In this document: piece after piece, positions 45,387-57,669 of the stretch
How the letters are laid out: every line of letters begins with the position of its first letter
Position numbering within the stretch: the stretch's first letter is position 1
NCBI GenBank assembly: GCA_023375675.1
Contig: JALQBC010000015.1
Span: 310,001 to 374,000, forward strand
DNA from: Cytospora piceicola
Lineage: Eukaryota; Ascomycota; Sordariomycetes; Diaporthales; Cytosporaceae
Direction of reading: 5' to 3'
Length of the DNA stretch: 64,000 nucleotides
Position numbers and translations under genes: made by a program
Notes under the pieces: generated by a model
Database searches by the model: none
Told to the model about the DNA's origin: nothing
What the model saw: the letters and a program-made list of their open reading frames with translations, nothing else

Positions 45387-47510
45387 AAAACAACGGAGGG
45401 AGTGATTATTCGGTCTACGGTTTCCTTTTGCTTGGATGATTTGGTTTGTACGGGAATATTGCTACATTGGTTCTGTCCTCTTGCTCGGCGTTCTCTAGGC
45501 GCAACTGGACTGGTTTCAAGGCTTGTCAGAGAGAGCACGTTTTGTTCTCCTTTTTGTTTTTGTTCCCTTTTGGGGTAGACGGCTAAAGGAGTTTGCATCA
45601 AGCACTCATTTGAACATACTATATATATATATGATATCCCCATAGACTAAACCAATTGGACTCGAGCCCGCAAATTCAACTTTCGTCGCTTATTTTAGGG
45701 TTCAAAATTTATGAATGTCCATTGATCCAACCTTCCCTTCAAACGAGTCACCAGGTCATATCAGAAGGTGGGATAGAAGTCTCCAAACCCTTTACTGGTC
45801 TCAGGACGCTTCATTGTATGTGCCCCAGACCCGGGAACACGACTTAGATTTACCTACGGAGGTGTGTCTCATTCGCTTTCCACAGATCAGATCACCCTTT
45901 CAGAATTCTCTTTCCGGATACAATGTTTGCGCCTCCTGATGATCCAGTCATCCCTTGCTCTCATTTTCTCCTCTGCCAAGCTGGGTGCCCGAAGTGTATG
46001 GGCCACGATGATCATTATCTTCTCCTATAACAGGAGCATAATGTTGTCCGCCTTGGCAACTAGTCGCCCAGCTCGCCAAGTCTTCATTCTCAGAGTCTCA
46101 CCCACATTTCAGACCCAATATATACTTATGTATTATATAGCTTTATGAAGGTGGCCAACTCAAAGGAAATCACTCCCCATTCAACTCGGACCGCAACGAG
46201 GCCTCTGTCATCTCCGAGAGACCACTCCCTGCCTCCGAAGCTATTCGTATTCGATACGCAGATATCTTTAGGACCTGCCACCCATCCACGATGTGGAGCA
46301 GTATTACTCTTGTCCCCGGTCCTTAGTGGAATCGAGATGGACACGTTCCAACCCCACCCACCGTGTGGGCTCAATGGAGTCCTCCACTTATCCCCCATAA
46401 AGAAGACGGGGTTTGGGGGTGGAACTGGGGGTGGAGAGATGGCCCGGGCCGAAAGATAGGCCCCACAGCATTACAATAGTTCAGATCATTAACTGTGTTA
46501 ACTGTAAGAATTGAGAAACTTAGAAGGTTAGAAGTGTGCCCAGGTGGGAAAGCCTCGTGTTTGTGTCAGAAGCCGGTTGATACCCGAAAACTGCACTTGT
46601 GGTCAGCCCCTCTTCTTCTATTGTGACAGTCAAGCAAGACGATGCAGAACCTCCTCACGAACAACTCCGCGTAATTATCATCAATAGAGGTGTGTGTAGA
46701 TATCTGCGCTCAGTACTACGTCGAGCGTATATATTCTCCCGAGTGGTATTGCTACTTTCGTCACGTGCTTTGTCGAGGAGTTACATTATCCGGGTCCATA
46801 TTTGAATGACAACCTTGTGGCAAAGACCAGAAGAAAGGACCATAACCCCGGGGAGGCTATCAGTACATATTATAGACTAATAGCACAATATAATTATTAT
46901 CCAGGTAATCTGGAGGTACTGAGTGACTGAGCAACAATAGCTGGTGGCTGACTACTGATTGAATCCCATACTTAGTACGCAACCCTGTCTTTTCTTATTG
47001 TGGAGCTCAACTCTGGCCCCTGTTATAACCCCAGCATGTCAGGTACCTGAGTACGTGATAAAGTTGCGCCCAAGGGCTAATTGCGCTGCGTCTCCTCGGG
47101 ATCCGGGGCTCCTGGGCCTGCCGAGAGATTCAGAGAAAGTATGGAAACAAGTCGTCTGTTTGCCACCTGTTCTCGACCTTAGTGTGTACAAGTCGCCGGA
47201 TGACGGAGCAAAAGGACGGTTCGAAAACAGAACCAACGTGTGTGGCGGCCACCTTGGGCCTATTTATCAAGCTGCTTGCATGTAACCCAACTCCACTGCT
47301 GCCCCTGAATTCCATGAACGGAGGGATCATGAAGCATCCTTCATCTTGTTTTTTTTGCGGGGCCACCTCTCAACCCTGTAATACACTACGGCTGATAAAT
47401 GTATGAACATTCTGGAAAGTAAACATGATCAAGCTACGGGGATGCGCGTTGTTGATAGATCAACATACTTGGCAAGCTTAAATCTTCGATAACCCGAAGT
47501 CCTAGTCTCG
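45387..47510. other. Intergenic, no gene seen
   Basis: 2.1 kb between the anion-transporter and ankyrin-CorA genes. Short open frames only. A TA-repeat lies near 45620-45632. Confidence 0.55.
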
Positions 47511-50500
47511 ATGGCTTTAGAGTCAAGTAGCCGAGCCAGCCGATCGAGCACAACGAGCACGCAGCCGGCGCAGCGGCAACTCGACCTCATCGCCGCTTCT
47601 GCACGGGGAAACGAGGACAAGCTCCGCAGCGTGCTGGCGGAGGGTGTGCCATGGAGCTCATCCAAGGACCAAGCAGCGCTGCGGAGGGCCCTGCAGAAGG
47701 CCTCCGCGCGCGACAACCTGATAATCGTCCGCCTCCTTCTCGAGTATGGCGCCGATGTCGAGGCCCGGTCCGACGATGACCTGCCTTCCTTGTTCCGTGC
47801 GGCACAGGCTGGCCAGACTGCCGTGATGTGGGAGCTTCTGGCACACGATCCGGACCTAGAAGGCTGTAATCGCGATGGGCAGACCCCTTTGTTCGTGGCC
47901 AGCGTCAAGGGCTTCAAGGAGGCCGTCGAGATGCTTCTTCAGAAGGGGGCCAGCATCGATGCTGAGGACAGGGACGGCCGTACCCCGTTGTTGGCCGTTG
48001 CTGCCGACAAGTCAACCAAGTCGATCTGGACCTCTGGTGCCCAGGATACGGTTCAGCTGCTCATATATAACGGCGCCGACGTGGAGGCCAGAGACTCGAT
48101 TGGTCGTACGCCGCTTCTTTGGGCTGCTACCAACGGCCACTGTACGTTTCTACCCCTCTAAAATCGTTGTTTGCCGATTTCCCACTGATGAAAAGAAACA
48201 ACTAGACGATCTAGCAAAGATCCTCCTCGATAATGGTGCCAACGTCTCTGCAGCCAACAACCGTGGCCGGACTGCTCTTCACCTCGTGGTAGGTAGTAGC
48301 GATGAGGAGCATAGACAGGCCACTATGAAGCTACTCCTTCAGCACCAGGCTGATCCACGAGCCGTCAGCGATGGAGGGTGGACACCGCTCCACAATGCCG
48401 CCCAAAGGGGTTTAACATCCGCAGTTGAGCTACTGCTCAGCGCCGATGCCCCCGTGAACGCGGCACTGTCAAATGGGATGACACCTTTACACTGGGCAGC
48501 CTTCAACGGCCTCGAAGACGTCGTCGATGTCATCTTAGCAAGAGATGATGCTGATCTTGGCATCAAGGACGCGTTTGGTCGAGCCCCATGGCTATGCGCG
48601 GCCGAACAGGGGCACTACGAGTTGATGGATGCCCTGTCGCCAGTGCGTAACTGCGACAAGATACCGAAGCCCATGCAGGATGCTTGCAAGGCTCTCGACG
48701 CTACTGTCGTCGAGTTCAAGCAGTCGGGCGAGAAACAGCGCATCTTCAAGCACTCGGTGTACGACGTGCTTTACGGATGGGACCGCAAGAATGAGAAGCC
48801 CAAGATTCCGGCCTACACAGCCAATGGAGGACTGTCGACCGATTTTCGATGGATCCACCTTCCTGCCAACAATGTATGATGCCCCCTTGAACAGACTTTG
48901 ATGCGAAATGTTGACTTACTCGTGATACAGATTAGCTGGGTTGAGGTATACTTTCACTGGCCGGCCCCCACCCTGGTCACATTTACTCACTAACCATTGA
49001 ACAGACTCTCCTAACCAAGTGGTTCATGGAATCAGGATATCAGGACCTCGAGACGTACAAAGCGTTGACGAAATGCTTTGAACAAGAGCACCGTGGAGCT
49101 CTACCCCACGCCAACTTCATGAGACCGTTCTGCCAACGCATCCCACACGCATCGTCTCATGTACCGGACGATCCGGGCATGCTCATGAGCCCACCACCAC
49201 TCGCTCGCAGTTCCAGCGGGCTATCGGAAAGATCTGTTAATATGGGAGCTCCCGGGGGAGATGGGAAAGTAGTGCTATTCGTAAGGCACCCACGTCACAG
49301 TCCTGGCCGGTCTGTTTTTGGTTCACCCAGTACTCACGCATAAGCAGATGCCGTATTTGCACTACGAGACCGACGACGGCCGAGAGAAGATGATGGATGC
49401 GGTGAGAAACATCACCGCAGCGGACCAGGCCGTGCCGACATCTAACTCGCCGAACTACAAGCTTCTCCAGGCGTACTTGCGTGAGAAGCCACCGATTCAC
49501 CCGCGGAGGACCCTGGACCAGTTCTTTTACCACGGTATTGACACTTCTGTCCGAGACAGGGACCAGGTGGTCTATCGATACTGCGAGAAGAATGGCCACG
49601 AGAGAAAGATATTCATGGTTGACCAGTTGTGGCTTTGGATTATCGGGAAAGGTAAGTCGGATACCATCTTGCCACGATGGCTTCAAGCAGGTCCAACTGA
49701 CTGACTTCTCGTAACACTAGACCTGATCGTGAGCTGCTTTCCAGGGCGGTGGGAGCAGCAGAGGAGGGACCCCTTGAACGTGCTAGACGGAATCATCGAG
49801 GAGATGAACGCCAAAACACGGGCACCGATCCGGTCTGTCTACGACCTCGCCATCCTCATCACCAGCCGGTGTTCGGGCATGTTTTCTCGCCACCGATCCG
49901 ATGACCAAAAGTACCAGTTCCTCGACATGTTCGAGGCGTCAGTCGGCCGGGTCACGGAAGAGCTGACACAGCTCTTCCACCGCTTCGAAGACGCCTCGGC
50001 CCAGTCACAGCAGTGGCTCCGGCCCAAGCGGCGCCTCAAGCTCCGCAAGGCCCGCAACGAGGTGGACTCGTTCGACCCCCTGCTGGACATCAGGAGCGAG
50101 ACGTCGCTGCTCACCGAGGTCAGGGACATCCGCGACGAGCTGAACATCCTGACCATGATCCTGAACTCGCAGGTCTTCACGCTGGGCGACTTCCGGGGCT
50201 GCCTCATCGACGAGCTCGGCGGCGGCGGGTCGTCGTCGTCCAGCCGCCGCGCCGCCAGCGTCGTCAACGAGATCCGCAAGCGCACCGTGGAGCAGGAGCG
50301 GCGCCTCAAGCTGCACAAGCGCGACATCGACGCCATGGACCAGCAGGCCGACCGGCTGTACAGGAGTCTGACCGACCTGCTAGACCTCAAGCAGAAGCAC
50401 TCCAACGCCCTCGAGGCACGCTTCGCTTCTGAGCAGGCGCTCGCTGCTGCCAGGGAGGGCCAGACTGTTATGGTCTTTACCATTGTCACTATTGTTTTCC

Positions 50501-50973
50501 AGCCAATGGCTTTCATCACCTCGTATTTCGGCATTAATATAGACAGTTGGAGCAACGGACTATCCCACGGCTTTGTTGCCAGCTGGACTTTTGGCGTGGG
50601 GCTGGCTATCTCTGTGCTCTTCATCCTGATGGCGTTCATGGTAGTGGACATAACCAAGGCGGTCGAGGCGTTTTACTCGTTCACGAAACATCGTGTTGCC
50701 TCCGGGAAGAATAATGACGAACAATCAGGCGAGTGGCCGTCCAGGGAGCCAAAGCTTTCGTACGAGCGCGTCAGGAGCACCGACACTATCGTCGCCTCCT
50801 GCGACGACGGCCTGGATGATGGTGCCGGTGCCAGAAAGCTCGATCGGGAACAATCTAAGGCCTCGGGCGTAAGTGCGGCGCTGACGAGGACGTGGACTGG
50901 GACCTCGGATAGGATGCGGTATAATGCTGGAATGGATCTTGAAAAGGGGAAGACGAGGGAGAGCACACGTTAG
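47511..50973 (+). CDS. Ankyrin-repeat / CorA-like membrane protein (1048 aa)
   Basis: Six exons, join(47511..48141, 48206..48873, 48931..48945, 49005..49280, 49348..49651, 49721..50973), all GT-AG and in frame. Exon 3 is a 15-nt micro-exon (ISWVE) that completes the conserved LPANNISWVE phrase. The N-terminal third has about nine ankyrin repeats (GRTALHLVV, GWTPLHNAA, GMTPLHWAAFNG). The middle has the fungal CorA-like N-domain with RWIHLPANN, YLHYETDDGREKM, ARRTLDQFFY-type PRRTLDQFFYHGI and QLWLWII. The C-terminal region has a long coiled coil and two TM helices (about 880-903 and 915-940). The loop motif is YFGIN, where Mg transporters have GMN, so Mg selectivity is doubtful. Such ANK-CorA proteins are expanded in fungi and their role is unknown. 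The tail is disordered. Confidence 0.88.
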
Positions 50974-51464
50974 GCCTATGAAATGGCGGAAAAGAAGGTA
51001 CCGGACTACGCGGTAGAGTTTGATCAGATACCCAAATACAAGGACGCTGAACCAGAAACATTGCGGCCCTCCGGAACCTCAAGCCCTCTGTTGCCGCTGT
51101 GTCCAATAAGATTTCAACAGTATGGTCCGGCGAGAGGAGAAACAGAAGGGGGGGGAGGGGTAAGCGACTTGCTGTTGTTGAAATGAAGTGACACACTTAC
51201 CCATTGGCTGCTATCAACTATAATAATAATCCGTCTCTAGTGGAGACATCTGGAGGAGCCGGGCATGGCGTGCAGCTTCTATTTCAACCGAGCAGTCGGC
51301 TCGGGGAGAGGGAATTTGGTGATATGTGACTTTAAGGAGTCTGAAGCGCCAGCCGCAGGGCACCCAGTAGAAATAAACGCACACTTTTTGGAATTGTGTG
51401 CCTTATATGGACTGCATTACTTGGTTTCTCAAGCGCCCGCGTGCATCGTCAGATGTCTCATTAT
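50974..51464. other. Intergenic, convergent 3' flanks
   Basis: Between the stop codons of the ankyrin-CorA gene and the receptor gene. It holds a G-rich run (51149-51158). No gene is seen. Confidence 0.6.
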
Positions 51465-53191
51465 TCACGACCACGCTCTTCCGCTTGTTGAACCCTTCAG
51501 ATGGGTACCTAGTTCGATCCCCTGCAGTGTGCTGCCTGCAGCATTGTTTCCACCAAAACCACCCACCCCTGTATCAATAAAGCCGCCCTTGGTGCGATGA
51601 TCCTCGACGACGACCACAGTAGTCGCTTGGATCATATGCTCCGGGACAGACTGTTCTACATCTTTTAGGCGGCGGTGAAGCGACCTTCTTCTGCCGCCAG
51701 TGACGGAGTACAAGTGACGTGCCCAGGTGCCGATCCACGAATAGAGAGGCTTAAGCAGGGTGTGAAAGTTGGGCAGGCACGCACAGATGATGCCGACATC
51801 GAGTTCAAGCCCGGACCAGATCAGATTACCAAAATCCACTGTACAAATGGAATGTTAGAAGTTATAGCTAGGCGAAACCAAATGACTTTATTCTAATTGG
51901 TTGAGGCTGAGAACAGTTATATCTGGAAACCTTGCCACGGATCGAGCAAGGGTGGAAGGCTGAGCGATGTAATTACGACTTACGTGTTGGGTTGTGTGAC
52001 AGAGTGGACTTGTTAATCGTCGTAAGGCGGTATAGACTAACGGCGATGAGTCTTGATTCGACGTGTGATTAGTTCCGAGATCAATCTCCATCCCAGTCTG
52101 ACTTGTGTGGCACTTACAAGATCCCAAACGTAAACATAATAGCCGACAAGATCTTCTTCTGCAGTGGTAGGTTCAGGCGCAAGATAAAGGGAATGGGCAC
52201 CATCATGATCCAGAGGTCGATGGCGATGGTGACAAAGGCGCCTGCCCAGAAGAGATCGTGGGCGCTAACACAGTGGCCGCCACCACGACCATCCCAGGCT
52301 ATCCAGAAGAAGTTCATGGGTTTACAGCCAAGCCAAATGACAAGGTCAAAGGCGATGCAGGAAGCGATGACCAGAAAAAAGCTGAAATGGATCAGCCGCC
52401 GTGCCAGGGGAACGTGGCCGAATATCCGGTGATAGAAGAGCAGGATCGATAATCGCACAAGATCGCGGCTCGTGATGTATACGAGGAAGAGAGAATATAA
52501 CGATTTGAAGATAGTTGTTATATCATCAAAAGGGACAGTCCAGATGTCGGTTCCTAAGCCATGAGATTCCACTGCACAGCGGCGTCATCTTAGCTGTGTT
52601 GCGAGGATTTCGATAATCACATGGAATATTGAGAATATTTGCAGACGTACTTGACCATGCTACCGTCGTAAATGCAACGCAACCTAGCTGCAAGCATGGG
52701 AGGATTCGACTTAGCCTTCATCCATGGATCTGGCCAAAGCAAGCCGAAAGCAACAAAGGTCGACTCACAAAGGACACTGCCACAATAAAGTCATCCCACC
52801 AGACCGGAACCTTCGCCTTCAGCCTCGCGATGACGCGCAGTAGGACACAGACTGCAGCTATCGCGGTAAAGGCCATTAGGACAGGTACATAAGAGTGGTC
52901 AACGTTCGGAGCGATACCACAGAATGTAGTGGTTAAGTTTTTGCTGGTTAAGCTTTCCCGGACGGTGCAAGCCTTGGTGACGCAGGCTGTGCTTTGTGCA
53001 CTGATATCCTCATTGTGACAAATGCAGGTCTGATTGGACATAGCACAGTTTGAGGCTCCAACTGCGGTGACAAAGCAACTTCTCTTGAAGAGGTCTTCAA
53101 TGTTAGAAACATGAGAGGACTCACATAGTTCATAGGTAGGACTTACAGCACATTGGGGCAATCCAGCGGCCATATACTGAAAGGTGGACAT
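51465..53191 (-). CDS. CFEM-domain Pth11-like integral membrane receptor (430 aa)
   Basis: Six exons, complement(join(51465..51838, 51984..52051, 52118..52571, 52651..52687, 52769..53083, 53147..53191)), every junction in frame. The CFEM region runs from GLPQCA across exon 2 (SCFVTAVGASNC, CICHNEDIS, ACVTKAC). Seven TM segments follow: VPVLMAFTAIAAVCVLLRV, the conserved WWDDF, HGLGTDIW, DLVRLSILLFYHRIF, and the last-TM phrase GLELDVGIICACLPNF. This is the rhodopsin-like fungal family of Magnaporthe Pth11, a plasma-membrane sensor upstream of cAMP/G-protein signalling. Exon 4 is bounded by two tiny exons (37 and 68 nt). Odd point: the predicted N-terminus starts almost directly at the CFEM domain with no signal peptide, so a leader exon may be missing or lost. 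The ligand is unknown. Confidence 0.82.
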
Positions 53192-54289
53192 CGTGAGAAC
53201 CGATGGTATTATTTACTGTTTCGTTTCCATACGCAAGTGCAACGCAAAAAAACGGAACCTCTATTGCTATGCAATAGCGACCACCTTATATCGTGATAGC
53301 AAGACACAAGTTGATTTCACACTTTCTGGCGTCTCTTTTATTTATAATCGAGTATGACCTTGCTGACGATTTTGACATTACATTGATGTTTGTGCCACAT
53401 GGCTGCATCGCTTTTAGCCCGTTGTTGGTCGAATGGGAAGCTAAACGTGTGATAATTATGCAGTCGCATGGAAGTAGAAAAGATATTCGAGGCTTAGTGT
53501 CCCAATCGCCTATATTTAGGTTCTCAGGACTGCACATGCAGCCACTTTGAAAGGTCTAGGAATTACCGCACAGTCTGTTCAAACTCATTACCAACCCCCA
53601 CTTTATCATGCTCAGTTGTCAGCTCCCATCAACAACTAGTACAAGTCATAGGTCAGTTCTAGGTCCACACACCCTTTGAAACCTTGGGCGTACAGGCTGA
53701 CAGGCAGATACTGTAGAGGCTCAACGGGCAATTGGCGCCAGATGCGAGAAGAGAGAAATTTGGCGGGTCTCTCGATGATCGGCAGCCAACGTGCAGTTCA
53801 GCTGGCTATAGAATGCTTGAACCACCCATCAGCGCGTCGGGCGCCACACCCGAGCAACGGCGAACGACCAGTCATATTATTTGTACCTGATGAGGTTGCA
53901 TTTTTCGCTATCCGGGAACATCCCCTCAGTGCTTACTCTGCGTGACGGAACACATACAGTATGTGTTGAAAGGCAGCCATTCCCAACAATTGTCAGGTAG
54001 GTCGCTCAGCCTGCCAGCATACTTACCCTACTTAAGTAGGTACCCTACCCTGGGTAGCTGGGTGGGGTGGGGGGGGGGGGGGCTGAGCACAATGCGCGCT
54101 TGAACCTCCAAATATGGCTTCTGTGCAGGAAAGCCGGGGTCTTGATGAGGAATCTCACTTCATATTGACTGGTCACTGCCTGAAGTACACATCGCCGCTT
54201 TCCATGCCGATTTGTCACTCTACTCTTACTCCCTTGCTGAGCTATATACATTTCGAGTCACAACATCGACTGTTCAGTGCATAGCAAGG
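53192..54289. other. Intergenic, no gene seen
   Basis: Divergent spacer between the receptor and the paraoxonase-like genes. A TACCTA cluster at 54029-54056 is followed by a G-run at 54065-54082. No gene is seen. Confidence 0.6.
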
Positions 54290-55636
54290 ATGATTAACAA
54301 CGTAATAAACCAAGCAGTGCAAGTTATTGTCACCGCAGTGTTGACTTGACCTGTCGAACAATTTGGATCTGGCACACTGACTTGGTATCTGCAGATTGTG
54401 CTCTTGCTTGCGGCTCTCGCTACGTTTCTGGCCGCAAGAGTGCAGGTTTTATCGCTAGCTTACTTCAATGCGCCGGCGCGGATGTCCAAGCATATGAACT
54501 TCACATCGTACGATGTCAAGTTCACAGACCAAGTCCGGAGCTGTGAAGATGTGGTTCTCATCGAGGATTGGGGTCTAGCACTCCTAGTCTGTGACCCGGG
54601 CCGAGAGACTTGGAACACCGTCATGGTAGGACATTCACGTTCTAACTCTTTCGTCACAATATGCGAGTCTCACAAGCAGCAGGGCGACTTTGTCGACGGT
54701 GCCGAACCCGATACTAATGCGGAGCTCTACGCCTACAAGTACGACGATGTGTCGCTGCCTGACGACAAGGCTCTGAGGCGAATCGAGGTTGTGGGGTTCA
54801 ACTCGGAGCTGCGCACAATAGGATTTGATTACCATGAAGCCAGTTCCACGCTGTTCGTGACCAACCACAAACGCCAGGGCCCGTGTATTGAGCAGTTCCA
54901 CCTTGATATAGAGGCCTTGACCGCCACGCACGTCAGCACCATCGCGCATCGGCTGCTTCATATCCCGAACTCTATCGCCGCGGTGGGTGAGTCGGAGTTC
55001 TATGTTACGAATCAGCACTACTTTACGGCTCGTGAGTACCCGCTCCTCTGGGCCCTGGAGACCTATCTCGCGCCGCCACTCGCGAGTATCGTACACGTGC
55101 GCATCTTGGCCGACGGGACCGTCGATGCCGCGGTCGTGGCCCGTCAGGCTTATCCCAATGGCATCGTGCTGCTCAACGACACCACCATCGCCGTTTCGGC
55201 AACAAGTCAGCGTTCTGTCAATTTATACGCCGTCTCCCAGCCGGCGGCGCAGGCCCAGCAGGCCCACCCCGTCCTGAAGCTGGAGTCGAGCTTTCGACTA
55301 CCGTTTCTGCCCGACAATCTTGCCGTTTCCAAGAGCGATGGCGCGCTCCTTGTCGCCGGCCACCCGCACCTCCCGAGCCTGGGAAAGTTCGCCCGCTCGC
55401 GGCGCATCTGTCACCGGCCGGACGTGCTGGAGATTCAGGGCGAGGAGGCGCGGGACATGTGCGCGTCTATAGGCGCTGCGTCATGGGCCAGTGAGTGGAC
55501 ACCAGATGGTGGGGTCCAGCACATATACGCTGGGTGTGAGTACCCGACATCTGCATCTGTCGTGAGGGACAGACAGAGGGGCGTGGGGATGGTAGCAGGG
55601 CTCTATGCGAAGGGATTGCTGGTTTGGCGGGACTAA
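54290..55636 (+). CDS. Paraoxonase/arylesterase-like six-bladed beta-propeller protein
   Basis: Best model join(54290..54322, 54395..55636), 424 aa. Exon 1 is MINNVINQAVQ; the 72-nt intron has a CACTGAC branch. A hydrophobic signal-anchor (IVLLLAALATFLAARV) follows. The PON fold is indicated by CEDVVLIEDWGLALLVCDPGRE (blade 1), LRTIGFDYHEASSTLFVTNH, IPNSIAAVGESEFYVTNQHYF (the PON metal-site phrase resembles NDI/NGI plus YxTNDHYF), YPNGIVLLNDT, FLPDNLAVSKSDGALLVAGHPH, and a C-terminal YAGCEYP...GLYAKGLLVW. A 51-nt open segment at 54626-54676 (GTAGGA...ACAAG, branch CTAAC) is probably another intron; removing it keeps the frame and gives 407 aa. Mammalian PONs hydrolyse lactones and aryl esters. 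The fungal substrate is unknown, and secretory or membrane location is inferred. Confidence 0.8.
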
Positions 55637-56317
55637 TAGGAAAACGTTCCTAAGGGAGGGAAGATGAGCAGACTTTGCATCTCCTGTCCAAGTTCAAAGA
55701 TGGGTTCAAGGACAGGGGGCCTAGAAAAACATGTCTATATCTAAAAGAGTCTGGAATAGGAGTAGCAAGTCTTTCAGTTTGTAAGTATATCAATCTGAAA
55801 ACCCTTTAGACCTACTTCTACCCTATTAACATATAAAGACGTAGTACCCAGGAGTTTAAAGGCTATTTATTACTATAACCAGCCTATTTCTTTGAAAAGT
55901 TGTAGGGTGACTCCTCCGAAAGTGCAGGAAAAGGAAACTGCAGGTCTCGGCACCATCAATAAAGAAGATGCGAGAAAAAGTCGATTTACCAAACCAAGAC
56001 GTTCCTTCTAACACTCCTCCTCTCATAGCCTCAAACGGCGTTCCTCGATGGTCGTCCTAAAAGGAACAAGTACGGGCGGTTATTTCCCGAAATGTGACCT
56101 TCACTCGTGTTATCAAACATTTTTGCAGACGAAGTGGTAATCTTCGCTGTTGAGCAAAGTCTGCAACTGCTAAGAAGCAAAGTCTGCAACTGCTAAGACT
56201 GGGTGGATTTATCTAACGCAGTTCCAATAAAAACCACCTCGATCGCAGCAAACCTAGGCAAAATGTTCAGCGCGCCAGCCTCTCAATCACACCAACACGA
56301 CTTCCAAAATTCAGGAC
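55637..56317. other. Intergenic with perfect 2 x 23 bp repeat
   Basis: 3' flank of the paraoxonase-like gene and start of a decayed-gene island. AT-rich 55790-55900. No gene is seen. Confidence 0.55.
56153..56198. repeat. Perfect tandem duplication, 2 x 23 bp
   Basis: Two identical adjacent copies, each beginning AGCAAAGTCTGCAACTG and ending CTAAGA. Confidence 0.85.
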
Positions 56318-56690
56318 TTAGGCAGTAGTAGCAGAAAAAATCTCCACCCCCTTTGCGTTGCTGAACATGGCAAGCAACGTAGAGAAAACAGCCGTGAACA
56401 ACACCGTCAAGCCAACCCGAGCGTTCGTCGTCTTGACACTGTTCAGCGCAAAGATGGTGAGCACTGGTACGACTGAAGAGACCATCAGCGCAATGATGTT
56501 GCTTGCTTGGGTCAGTCTCGTCTCCGAATACGATACCAGGCCAGACTCCTCGTCCACCACTGTCCCGGCGTTTTGTTTTTGGCCGATTGAACGGTGGAAG
56601 ATCAGCGCCATCTCTTTGGTAATGAAATTAGTAAATATGTCGGCATCCTCGACACCGGAAGCGACGAGAACTCTGTCATTAAGAAATTGA
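56318..56690 (-). pseudogene. DUF6594-type membrane protein, C-terminal remnant
   Basis: The minus-strand frame ending at 56318 reads IFHRSIGQ, DEESGLVSYSE, then two hydrophobic helices with ALNSVKTTNARVGLTVLF and MFSNAKGVEIFSATTA. This is the end of fungal DUF6594 proteins: LFHR.., Y-x-x-x-L-x-x-x-x-x, two TMs, then N/TARRxEIFAATAA. The large N-terminal part (the LxxYD helical region) is missing. Upstream DNA instead belongs to an unrelated plus-strand relic, so the gene is truncated at about 56650-56690. The protein also stops at ATTA, before the usual last helix. The family is often found near fungal heterokaryon-incompatibility genes; its function is unknown. Confidence 0.6.
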
Positions 56691-57195
56691 TCGAGAAACA
56701 TGGCATGGATTCTCTGATAATCACGCAAATTCCACTGGAGAAGCAGCAAGAACGGACACTCGAGATGCTCAACAAACTTACTTTCACTCCTAAGCAGGAG
56801 GTCAAAATCCGTTGGCACAGGCCAAAGGACAACAACGTGAAGATACATTCATCATTGTGGAGAGCGATTTGTTTGACGTCTTGATCGGATCCAAGCAATC
56901 CATGCCCCCCATGGACGGAAGAGGCGAAGCAGTCAGTCATGATCAGTTTCAAACAATATAAATCAGAAGGTACGCAGCAAGGTATCACCGGTCTTTTTGG
57001 GTCCCATCGACAAGTTGTATCACTAACAAAATTGTTCAAGCTGAACGCAAGCAAGAGGAGAACGAAGAAAAGCTTGCTAATGAAGAAGTCAAATAGAGTA
57101 TCAAGGTGCAACTCGCAGAGACGGAGCGTTTGCTACCAGTCTCACACGGGAAAGATTCAGCGACAGCAGTGCAGACGGTAAAGGGGGAGCGGTAA
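56640..57195 (+). pseudogene. Retropepsin-like aspartyl protease domain remnant
   Basis: The plus-strand frame from about 56640 reads YVGILDTGSDENSVI, with the aspartyl protease DTGS motif. It is followed by a beta-strand region (KLTFTPKQEVKIRW). The frame is then lost near 56842. One frame over, the expected continuation appears: FIIVESDLFDVLIGSKQS, matching the F-D-V-L-(L/I)-G strand of retropepsin-like domains. Further along, a Glu/Lys-rich tail (ERKQEENEEKLANEEVK) is cut by TAG near 57092. So there is at least one frameshift, one earlier stop (TAA near 56961) and an in-frame stop. It may derive from a retroelement or from one of the cellular fungal proteins carrying this domain; no reverse transcriptase is nearby. 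Confidence 0.5.
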
Positions 57196-57627
57196 CAGTT
57201 GCGCGAGGGGGACTTTCACCGCCGCTGTGTATCCATCCCGACTACTGTATGTAGGAGCATATTTCCCTCCATGTCCTCATTCGAGGCATGTCGATTACTT
57301 CTGTAACTAAAGAGCCTCGTCAATGGCAGGCTTCCATGGTTGGGGTCAATCCTGGACTCCACATATTCGATCGAATTGATCTTTGTCTCTCTCAACCATT
57401 AACTTTACCAACCTTCCAGATGTCTATTAGTCAACAATCCATTAAGTCTAGGCCTCTTCTATCGTGGGTCGTGTGAACTCTTGACCGAGGCTGCATAATT
57501 ATGGACTGCAGTCCCCGGCATGGGTTAGGGTTATTGAGAGAGCAGCTAATGATCCCGTATTAAATACGGTAGGAATGTCGCGCAGCCCGAGGCACATGTT
57601 TAAGGGCGCACGCATATACTCCACACC

Positions 57628-57669
57628 TTCACTAGACCATGCCACCTTATTCACTAGACCATGCCACCT
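57628..57669. repeat. Direct repeat, 2 x 20 bp
   Basis: TTCACTAGACCATGCCACCT occurs at 57628-57647 and again at 57650-57669, two bases apart. Confidence 0.8.

Noticed and set aside
56640..57195. Active LTR retrotransposon
   Set aside because: No LTRs, reverse transcriptase, integrase or primer site nearby; the protease-like frame is broken.
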